Assembly (NCBI GenBank): GCA_029250345.1
Contig: JAQXFL010000154.1
Span: forward strand, 1-5,117
Source: Candidatus Poseidoniaceae archaeon
GTDB lineage: Archaea; Thermoplasmatota; Poseidoniia; Poseidoniales; Poseidoniaceae
Length of the DNA: 5,117 bases
Direction: 5' to 3'
Positions 1 through 5,117 of this stretch are shown here, in pieces (the first letter of the stretch is position 1; every line of letters starts with the position of its first letter). The position numbers and the translations under genes were made by a program. The notes beneath the pieces were generated by a model, which worked only from the letters and a program-made list of their open reading frames with translations, was not told the origin of the DNA and ran no database searches.

Positions 1-216
1 GAAACGGAAGCCGCATTACAACGATCGATCAATAAAATTTCGAAAGATAGAACTGCCGTAATTATTGCACACAGACTTTCTACGGTAAGGAATGCGGATA
101 GAATTCTCGTTCTTGATAGTGGGAAAATTGTCGAAGATGGAGCGCATGATGATTTAGTCGATATGAACGGAATCTATTCCCGAATGTGGGCGGTTCAAAC
201 GGGTAAAAGTGAGTGA
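1..216 (+). CDS. ABC exporter ATP-binding domain, C-terminal fragment
   Basis: This is the last 71 codons of an ABC transporter nucleotide-binding domain; the gene enters from the left edge and ends at TGA 214-216. The fragment opens with ETEAALQ, the residues that normally follow the D-loop. It then shows the switch (H-loop) histidine at fragment residue 24 in IIAHRLSTVRNADRI, followed by the terminal strand and turn LVLDSGKIVEDGAHDDL. The ending GIYSRMWAVQ is typical of exporters with a fused membrane domain (MsbA/HlyB/Atm1-like). Walker A, Q-loop, signature motif and Walker B lie outside the window, so the substrate cannot be inferred. The sampled GC is about 40%, and four of six arginines use AGA/AGG, unlike the rhodopsin downstream. 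It is on the same strand as the rhodopsin, but the 87-bp gap with its own TATA-like element argues for separate transcription. Confidence 0.92.
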   Translation, partial: ETEAALQRSINKISKDRTAVIIAHRLSTVRNADRILVLDSGKIVEDGAHDDLVDMNGIYSRMWAVQTGKSE

Positions 217-265
217 TTGCGTTGGTTTTCCCGCGTTATTAACCTTTCTAAGGCGATTTACACTC

Positions 266-273
266 TATTATAA
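266..273 (+). promoter_or_regulatory. Candidate TATA box of the rhodopsin gene
   Basis: The A/T run TATTATAA lies in the 87-bp gap between the ABC ATPase stop and the rhodopsin start. Archaeal TATA boxes are centred about 26 bases before the transcription start, which would put that start near 296 and leave a leader of only about 8 bases before the ATG at 304. This fits the near-leaderless transcripts common in archaea and favours ATG 304 over the in-frame GTG at 274, which would sit at the TATA box itself. No purine-rich BRE is evident just upstream. A second A/T element, TTATTAA at 236-242, is a weaker alternative. The assignment rests on position and base composition only. Confidence 0.45.
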
Positions 274-303
274 GTGCTTGAAGGCGCCCTAGAGTTGAGA
301 AAT

Positions 304-387
304 ATGATTACAGAGAAGTTCTCTAAGACAACGAGCCTGCTTTTGATTGCCACCTTTGCCCTTGCTATGGCATCCACAGTTTCTGCT
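304..387 (+). other. Predicted signal peptide of the rhodopsin
   Basis: Residues 1-28 show a lysine-bearing N-region (MITEKFSK), a hydrophobic core (SLLLIATFALAMA) and a small-residue cleavage site, VSA followed by AG. The mature protein would begin at about Ala29 with a short acidic stretch before helix A. Cleavable leaders are usual in proteorhodopsins. The exact cleavage point is a judgement by eye and could be one residue later. Confidence 0.75.
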
Positions 388-1179
388 GCTGGTGTCGGAG
401 AAATGGATGCTGAGACCGGATTGCCCGCCTTCTTATCTGACGGCGTGGATGATGGATTGCAAACATTGACCTTCTTCCTCTTCTTTGTAGGATACATCGC
501 AATGGGTGCAGCATTTGTTTTCTTCATGAGCGAGCGAAGCAATGTTGCCCCACAATACCGAACAACAATGACCATTTCAGCATTGATTGTTGGTATTGCT
601 GCCTTCCACTACTACTACATGCGCGGAGTTTACGCTGATTTCGGCGAAGTCTCTGTTGAATACCGATACATGGACTGGATTATCACCGTCCCATTGATGG
701 CCCTCAAATTCCCTTCCCTCGTCGGAAAGGGTGCAATCACCGATGCAAAGTTCGCTGGACTCGGTTTCACGGGAATCTGTTTCTTGGGTGCACTCATCAT
801 GATTGGATTCGGATATGCTGGTGAAGCTGGTTTGATGAATGGAATCCTCGCACTCCTACTCGGTGGCATGGGATGGGCAATGATTGTCGTTGCAACAGGT
901 ACACCATGGTCCTCTGGACTTGGCGTTGACAACAGCAAGATTTCCGAAGAACTCCTCTGGAGCGCTAACGCACTCCGCTGGTTCATCGTCGTCGGCTGGA
1001 TCATTTACCCTCTCGGCTACCTCTTCAGCCCAGAAGTCGCTTTGATTGAAGTTGACAACGGTGCAGAATACATGGCAGTTGCTTACAACATTGCAGACGT
1101 TATCAACAAGATCGGTTTCGGTGTTGTTGCATGGATGGGTGCTAAGAAAGCAACCGAAGTACTTGCAGCTTCAGAGTGA
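304..1179 (+). CDS. Proteorhodopsin-type light-driven proton pump (Asp-Thr-Lys motif)
   Basis: This is a retinal-binding seven-helix membrane protein of 291 residues, probably an outward proton pump in the cytoplasmic membrane. The numbering starts at ATG 304. After a signal peptide (residues 1 to about 28), helices fall near 52-74, 87-106, 120-138, 151-171, 176-196, 222-242 and 256-280. Helix B has His102 in FHYYYMRGVY, the proteorhodopsin His75 equivalent. Helix C reads RYMDWIITVPLMALKF: Arg121, primary acceptor Asp124, Thr128, Met132 at the colour-tuning position, and Lys135 where bacterial proteorhodopsins have the donor Glu108. Helix F has RWFIVVGWIIYPLGY. Helix G has Asp265 and the retinal Schiff-base Lys269 in YNIADVINKI. 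The Asp acceptor argues against a chloride pump (TSA/NTQ) or a sodium pump (NDQ). Arginines are all CGN and 12 of 13 tyrosines are TAC, suggesting selection for efficient translation. An in-frame GTG at 274 would add ten residues ahead of the signal peptide and is disfavoured. No retinal or carotenoid gene is in the window. Confidence 0.96.
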   Translation: MITEKFSKTTSLLLIATFALAMASTVSAAGVGEMDAETGLPAFLSDGVDDGLQTLTFFLFFVGYIAMGAAFVFFMSERSNVAPQYRTTMTISALIVGIAAFHYYYMRGVYADFGEVSVEYRYMDWIITVPLMALKFPSLVGKGAITDAKFAGLGFTGICFLGALIMIGFGYAGEAGLMNGILALLLGGMGWAMIVVATGTPWSSGLGVDNSKISEELLWSANALRWFIVVGWIIYPLGYLFSPEVALIEVDNGAEYMAVAYNIADVINKIGFGVVAWMGAKKATEVLAASE

Positions 1180-2208
1180 TTTTCGAATCGCCCGAAGAAG
1201 CGTCTCTGCACTTGCCCTTGGGCGATAACGCAGCCACAGTGCTGCGATAGGAATCCAAGCAACAGTGTACAGAAGCACAGCCACTGTCGATGTTTGTAAT
1301 CCCCACTGGTGCGTGGCCGAAAGGTCACGCATCAGTGTTAGGGGAACAAAATGAATGAGGTATATTGTCAAAGACATCTTACCCGTACTGTTCAGGAAAG
1401 GCAAACTAAAACGCTGGACAAGCAGCCACAATAACACGACGCCCGTCATTCCTGCAATCAGGAATGAAGGGTTCGCCGGGAAAAATGTGAGCATTGCATC
1501 CGATGTAGGGTGGGCCCAAAGCAAATCGTTTACCTGTGAGTACGTAAAGGTCGCCAGACAAAACACAACGCCTGCAACAACCGTGATCTTAACATTCATT
1601 GTACACATGAGCGAGCGATATGCAGTAGTTTGTTGCTGAGAAATTGTGACTCCTAGGAGTGCATAAACGAACCATGGAAACAATGGGTACGTGCCTGTAA
1701 GGAGAAGATTCGAGAAAACAATGTTCAATGAATCGTCAGCAATATGTTCGGACCAAATACCTGTGCCGAGAGATTCGGGTGTTGCTCGTTGAATCGTAAA
1801 AGTAATTGCGACCAGTAATGCAAATACCCGTGTGTCTTCAAATTTTATTCGAGTGAATAAGGGGGGAAGGGCCAGTGTCAGTATTGACATGAGGGAAAGG
1901 ATGCCTGGTGTAAACACATTGAACAGATGTGGGGAAGTTAGGTTGACGGTGATCTGAGCAAGAAGAAGAAACGTTGCTTGGAAAATGCGTTGCCGAAGCG
2001 TCATTGCACTCATGGCAAGTCCCCAGCCAAACAATGCTACAAACAAAGGGGCTGCCAGTCCACCTAAGCCTGAAACAACATAGGCCAAAGGTGTAAGCTG
2101 CACTTGATCGAAAGGATTCCATGTCGCTGCTGCATGCACCATTACCATGAGAAGTACTGCAATTCCACGGAGAGAATCTATGTGTGGAATGCGCATTGTT
2201 TGTGACAT
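1171..2208 (-). CDS. Multi-pass membrane acyltransferase-like protein (DUF1624/DUF418/acyltransferase-3 type)
   Basis: This is an integral membrane protein of 345 residues with roughly nine to eleven hydrophobic segments. The opening RIPHIDSLRGIAVLLMVMVH (Arg6, Asp11, Arg14-Gly15, His25) is the hallmark first helix of the acyltransferase-3 / heparan-glucosaminide N-acetyltransferase-like clan. Further family-like motifs are GGLAAPLFVALFGWGL (49-64), FPWFVYALLG (177-186) and GKMSLTIYLIH (276-286), and the basic tail resembles DUF418 proteins. Such enzymes usually transfer acyl groups to sugars or lipids across the membrane, but the substrate here is unknown. The ATG at 2208 is chosen because the first helix begins directly after it and it lies four bases past the purQ stop, so reinitiation by the same ribosomes is plausible; there is no Shine-Dalgarno motif. 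An upstream in-frame start near 2280 would lie wholly inside purQ and add 24 residues with no family match. An internal ATG at 2196 is also possible. The 3' end overlaps the convergent rhodopsin gene by nine bases. Confidence 0.78.
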   Translation of the reverse strand: MSQTMRIPHIDSLRGIAVLLMVMVHAAATWNPFDQVQLTPLAYVVSGLGGLAAPLFVALFGWGLAMSAMTLRQRIFQATFLLLAQITVNLTSPHLFNVFTPGILSLMSILTLALPPLFTRIKFEDTRVFALLVAITFTIQRATPESLGTGIWSEHIADDSLNIVFSNLLLTGTYPLFPWFVYALLGVTISQQQTTAYRSLMCTMNVKITVVAGVVFCLATFTYSQVNDLLWAHPTSDAMLTFFPANPSFLIAGMTGVVLLWLLVQRFSLPFLNSTGKMSLTIYLIHFVPLTLMRDLSATHQWGLQTSTVAVLLYTVAWIPIAALWLRYRPRASAETLLRAIRKSL

Positions 2209-2212
2209 TGTA

Positions 2213-3067
2213 TCAACGCTTCGACTTGACGTATTCGATTGCATTGCGGAACATTTGCAGCCCTTCGCCTTCCCACTCACCTAATGCATCACTGGACTGA
2301 GGGCCAGGTGCTGATCCTCTGGTGTGATGAGGATGCAGCCATTTAGCATAAACCGCTTCAGGATGAGGCATTAGACCGAAAACAAGACCCGTAGAATCGC
2401 ATACCCCTGCAATGTTTCGCATACTTCCATTGGGAGAAATCGGGAACGGTAGAGGTTCGTCAGTCATACCTTGTCCTGCAGGGGTTGATGGATCAACATA
2501 ACGAACGGCAAGTTGGTGGTTTGCTGCTAATGCATCGAAATCTGTAGACGAAGGCATGACGAATTTCCCCTCACCGTGGCGAACAGGGCAATCAATTCGC
2601 TGAATGCCTTTGGTCCAAATGCACGGGCTTTCAGGGTCGAATTCAAGGGTGACCCAACGATCTTCGTAACGACCTGAATCGTTGAGTGTTAGACTCGCTC
2701 GCTGAACAAAGTCTGGAAGTGGGTTGGAAACGTTCGGCCCGGGCAGAAGTCCAGTTTTTACAAGAACTTGGAAGCCGTTGCAAATACCGATGATTGGTTT
2801 ACCTGCTGCAACAAATGCATGAAGTTGCTCACGAAGAGCGAAACGCATTCTGTTCCCCATTAAACGGCCACTTCCAAGGTGATCGCCGAATGAGAAACCA
2901 CCTGGAACTGCGAGGATATCAAAATCGTCGAGGACTCGATTTCCTTGCACAAAATGATTCACATGTATGCGTTCAGAATCTCCACCAACCATATTGAAAA
3001 CGGCCGCAGTCTCATGATCACAATTGATTCCAAATCCGAACAACACGGCAACTCGGGGTGCTGACAT
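2213..3067 (-). CDS. purQ: Phosphoribosylformylglycinamidine synthase, glutaminase subunit PurQ
   Basis: PurQ hydrolyses glutamine and passes ammonia to PurL for the FGAR to FGAM step of purine synthesis in the cytoplasm. The 284-residue protein is a class I glutamine amidotransferase. It opens with PRVAVLFGFGINCDHE, has the oxyanion region VPGGFSFGDHLGSG (54-67), the nucleophile Cys96 in GICNGFQ, and His235/Glu237 in LMPHPEAVYAKW. The middle holds VRHGEGKFV (162-170) and SPNGS (211-215), features also present in the glutaminase domain of large single-chain PurL enzymes. At 284 residues it exceeds the roughly 225-residue stand-alone PurQ of Bacillus type. The start is ATG 3067-3065, whose A is the last base of the purL TAA (TAATG overlap), with a Shine-Dalgarno-like GGGGGTG in front. 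A start further upstream at 3106 would lie inside purL and precede the family N-terminus by 13 unmatched residues. Confidence 0.97.
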   Translation of the reverse strand: MSAPRVAVLFGFGINCDHETAAVFNMVGGDSERIHVNHFVQGNRVLDDFDILAVPGGFSFGDHLGSGRLMGNRMRFALREQLHAFVAAGKPIIGICNGFQVLVKTGLLPGPNVSNPLPDFVQRASLTLNDSGRYEDRWVTLEFDPESPCIWTKGIQRIDCPVRHGEGKFVMPSSTDFDALAANHQLAVRYVDPSTPAGQGMTDEPLPFPISPNGSMRNIAGVCDSTGLVFGLMPHPEAVYAKWLHPHHTRGSAPGPQSSDALGEWEGEGLQMFRNAIEYVKSKR

Positions 3068-5117
3068 TATGCTACACCCCCTGTCATATCCAAAGTATTC
3101 TGCCACGCATCAACCATTGCTGGAATATCGAGTTTAACCAGTGGGTCGTAACCGTCGGAAATAATGAGTTCTTGAGAAGAGGTGACCGTTCCAAGGAACG
3201 TAAGAGGGTGGCCTGCCATCCATTCGATAAAATCGGCTTCGTGCTCAGGTTGAACGCCTACGATAAAACGACCAAGAGATTCGCCCCAAAGGCGAGACCA
3301 AACACTTGATTCGCCGGTTCCATCGATATCCAACTCTGCCCCGATTCGCCCACCAATGCACATTTCAGCCGCAGCGACTGCTACGCCACCTTCGGAGCAA
3401 TCGTGAGCCGTTCGGATAAGTCCGGCATGAATCGCAGTCGAGAGTGCTCTGTACGTGTTGATGTTTTGCTCAGGATATGGAAGGAGGGGGACTTGTCCAC
3501 CAATTCCTTCTGCCTGACCGCTTTCCTTCATCATGAAGGCGAGTTCTGAGGCACCGAGTTCTTCTTTCGAAATGCCGACAAGGTAAACACGTTCTCCAGC
3601 GCCTTTGAAATCGCTTGTAGCGGTGAAACGTACGTCTGGTTGATTGCCAAATACCGAATAAAGAAGCGTAGGGGGGATGGATATCTTGTTCTCGCCGGTT
3701 CCGTAGTCGTTTTTCATCGAATCTTTACCTGAGACGCACGGTAGGCGATAGGCGCGGCACACCCGCTCAAGTTCTCTGTTTGCTCGTACGAGTTGTGCAA
3801 GTTTGAATTTGCCATCGGGTGTTTTCACAGACTCAATGGAATCGGGCCAACAGAAATTGTCTAATCCTGCCATCTTGTCAACATCAATGCCTGCACAAAC
3901 TGCATTCCGTACGGCTTCGTCAATCGAAGCTGCTGCCATAGCGCCAGCGTCTAAGTCGGAATAGCGAGGAGCAATTCCACACGAGATGACCAAACCATGT
4001 GGATTGCCGTGCAGTGGAGCAATGACTCCTGCATCTCCTGGTCCATCTCTTTCAACTCCCACGAACGGCTTAACTGCTGTTTGAGCAATGACTTCGTGGT
4101 CGTACTGTCGAACCCATGATTCCTTAGATGCAATATTCGGTCGGGCAAGCATATCCAATAGAACTGGGGAGTGTCCTGCTTCATCACCCAATTCAATGGT
4201 TTCAGGGTTGAAGATTGCCTGTTGAGGAGTGTGCCATTCTGACTCAAGTTGAAGTTGCGGAACGCCATCGTGAAGGAATTCAATCGGGAGATAGGCAACT
4301 GTGTCTGTGTTGTATTTGACATGGAACATACCGCTGCTGGTAAACGTTGCAACTGGGGTTGCTTCTACTTCGTGAAGGTCAGCCATGGCTTCAAATGCGG
4401 CGCAATCTGATGATTTAACTGCAATCGTCATCCTCTCCTGGCTCTCGGATACAAGTATTTCCCATGCCGATAGGCCGGGTTGCTTCAGAGGGACTTTAGC
4501 CAAGTCAATCTCACAGCCGTTGGTGTATTCTGCCATCTCTCCAATGGATGAAGACAGGCCTCCAGCGCCGTTGTCCGTAATACATGTAATCAGGCCAGCA
4601 TCACGTGCTTCGAGTACCATGTCAAGCATTTTCTTTTGCGTGATAGGGTCGCCAATTTGAACTGCGCTGGAAGGTGACTCTTCAGTGAGTTCAAGAGATG
4701 AAAAAGTAGCACCATGAATCCCGTCATAACCTACTCTTCCGCCAACCATGTACACGATGTCGCCGGATGTTGGGGTCTTGATGTGTGATTCACGCCCGTC
4801 AGGAAGAACACGTGGCATAATTCCAACTGTACCGCAATAAACGAGTGGTTTACCGATGTAACGGTCATCGAAGACAATCGCCCCATTTACAGTAGGAATG
4901 CCGGATTCGTTTCCGCCAACACGTACGCCCGCATGCACCCCACGGAGAACTCGGGAAGGGTGGAAGAGATTGTCGGGTAAATCGCCCTCCCAATTTGGAG
5001 GCCCGAAACAGAATACATCGGTATTCGCGATTGGTCGGGCGCCAAGGCCCGTTCCCAAAATATCGCGGTTTACGCCAACAATTCCCGTCATAGCACCCCC
5101 GTATGGGTCCAGTGCAG
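3067..5117 (-). CDS. purL: Phosphoribosylformylglycinamidine synthase, synthetase subunit PurL (5' end cut by window edge)
   Basis: PurL uses ATP and PurQ-derived ammonia to convert FGAR to FGAM in de novo purine synthesis. The window shows 682 codons plus two bases of another, ending in TAA 3069-3067. The reading frame runs through the window edge. The first visible residues, ALDPYGGAMTGIVGVNRDIL, match the conserved PurL stretch that follows the active-site HNHPS motif, so the Met at 5091 is internal and not the start. About 80-110 N-terminal residues, including that histidine motif, are probably missing. Counting from this Met, visible motifs include GGRVGYDGIHGATF (117-130), VQIGDP (144-149), DNGAGGLSSS (173-182), SESQERM (215-221), GKDSMKND (465-472) and AHDCSEGGVAVAAAE (562-576). 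These represent both halves of the duplicated AIRS-type fold. No frameshift or internal stop is seen. purQ follows with a one-base overlap. The promoter lies outside the window, as does any purS. Confidence 0.97.
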   Translation of the reverse strand, partial: ALDPYGGAMTGIVGVNRDILGTGLGARPIANTDVFCFGPPNWEGDLPDNLFHPSRVLRGVHAGVRVGGNESGIPTVNGAIVFDDRYIGKPLVYCGTVGIMPRVLPDGRESHIKTPTSGDIVYMVGGRVGYDGIHGATFSSLELTEESPSSAVQIGDPITQKKMLDMVLEARDAGLITCITDNGAGGLSSSIGEMAEYTNGCEIDLAKVPLKQPGLSAWEILVSESQERMTIAVKSSDCAAFEAMADLHEVEATPVATFTSSGMFHVKYNTDTVAYLPIEFLHDGVPQLQLESEWHTPQQAIFNPETIELGDEAGHSPVLLDMLARPNIASKESWVRQYDHEVIAQTAVKPFVGVERDGPGDAGVIAPLHGNPHGLVISCGIAPRYSDLDAGAMAAASIDEAVRNAVCAGIDVDKMAGLDNFCWPDSIESVKTPDGKFKLAQLVRANRELERVCRAYRLPCVSGKDSMKNDYGTGENKISIPPTLLYSVFGNQPDVRFTATSDFKGAGERVYLVGISKEELGASELAFMMKESGQAEGIGGQVPLLPYPEQNINTYRALSTAIHAGLIRTAHDCSEGGVAVAAAEMCIGGRIGAELDIDGTGESSVWSRLWGESLGRFIVGVQPEHEADFIEWMAGHPLTFLGTVTSSQELIISDGYDPLVKLDIPAMVDAWQNTLDMTGGVA
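3075..3081 (-). promoter_or_regulatory. Shine-Dalgarno-like site of purQ inside the purL end
   Basis: On the minus strand, GGGGGTG lies seven bases ahead of the purQ ATG. It can pair along seven bases with the usual archaeal 16S tail (CACCTCC complement), with one G-U wobble in place of the consensus A. The same bases encode Gly-Gly-Val at the PurL C-terminus. Together with the one-base TAATG overlap this supports translation of purQ from ATG 3067 and coupling to purL. No comparable motif precedes the acyltransferase or rhodopsin starts. The 16S sequence of this organism is not visible, so pairing is inferred. Confidence 0.5.

Noticed and set aside
274..303. In-frame GTG at 274 as an alternative rhodopsin start
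   Set aside because: It would add ten residues in front of a normal signal peptide, and it overlaps the TATA-like element. ATG 304 gives a standard N-region.
258..575. 105-residue minus-strand open frame over the rhodopsin start
   Set aside because: Its sequence is the complement of the signal peptide and helix A region, it runs into the promoter gap, and it resembles no protein family.
630..1004. 124-residue open frame antisense to the rhodopsin
   Set aside because: It is a shadow of the rhodopsin codons. It is low in recognisable motifs and has no start signal or family resemblance.
1180..1183. T-run just after the rhodopsin stop as an archaeal terminator
   Set aside because: Four Ts are too short to distinguish from chance, and there is no longer oligo-T tract nearby.
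1355..1639. 94-residue plus-strand open frame across the acyltransferase gene
   Set aside because: It is antisense to a coherent membrane protein, is poor in plausible features, and has no promoter or ribosome site.
3951..4352. 133-residue open frame within purL on the same strand
   Set aside because: It is an out-of-frame shadow of an intact, motif-rich PurL, with no ribosome site or domain.
5089..5091. ATG at 5091 as the purL start codon
   Set aside because: The reading frame continues upstream to the window edge with the conserved residues ALDPYGGA, so the methionine is internal.

Overview
The window looks like a chromosomal segment of a planktonic marine archaeon, most likely Marine Group II/III Euryarchaeota (Candidatus Poseidoniales and relatives). 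The grounds are a proteorhodopsin-type light-driven pump with a signal peptide and a lysine at the usual proton-donor position, thermoplasmatal-looking PurL/PurQ sequences, mostly absent Shine-Dalgarno sites and a short-leader TATA-type promoter. This assignment is inference from protein character, because the window holds no rRNA or other taxonomic marker.

Layout, left to right. Positions 1-216 (+) are the last 71 codons of an ABC exporter ATPase domain whose front lies outside the window. An 87-bp gap (217-303) follows and carries a TATA-like element. Positions 304-1179 (+) encode a complete seven-helix rhodopsin of 291 residues. Everything after that is on the minus strand and is transcribed leftward as a tight purL-purQ-membrane acyltransferase cluster. 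purL (5117 to 3067) has its front cut off by the window edge. purQ (3067 to 2213) overlaps purL by one base. A multi-pass acyltransferase-like protein (2208 to 1171) starts four bases after purQ. The rhodopsin and acyltransferase genes converge and overlap tail-to-tail by nine bases. Coding density is almost complete, and no gene-free stretch exceeds 90 bases.

PurL and PurQ are the synthetase and glutaminase subunits of phosphoribosylformylglycinamidine synthase, the fourth step of purine synthesis. The rhodopsin would supply light-driven proton motive force at the cytoplasmic membrane. The acyltransferase probably modifies a cell-surface or membrane glycan or lipid, and its link to purine synthesis appears to be positional only. 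I see no tRNA, rRNA, CRISPR array, insertion sequence, integrase or phage gene. I do not see a convincing undescribed multi-gene system. The most interesting items are the rhodopsin's Asp-Thr-Lys pump motif, the long-form stand-alone PurQ, and the overlapping convergent gene ends.
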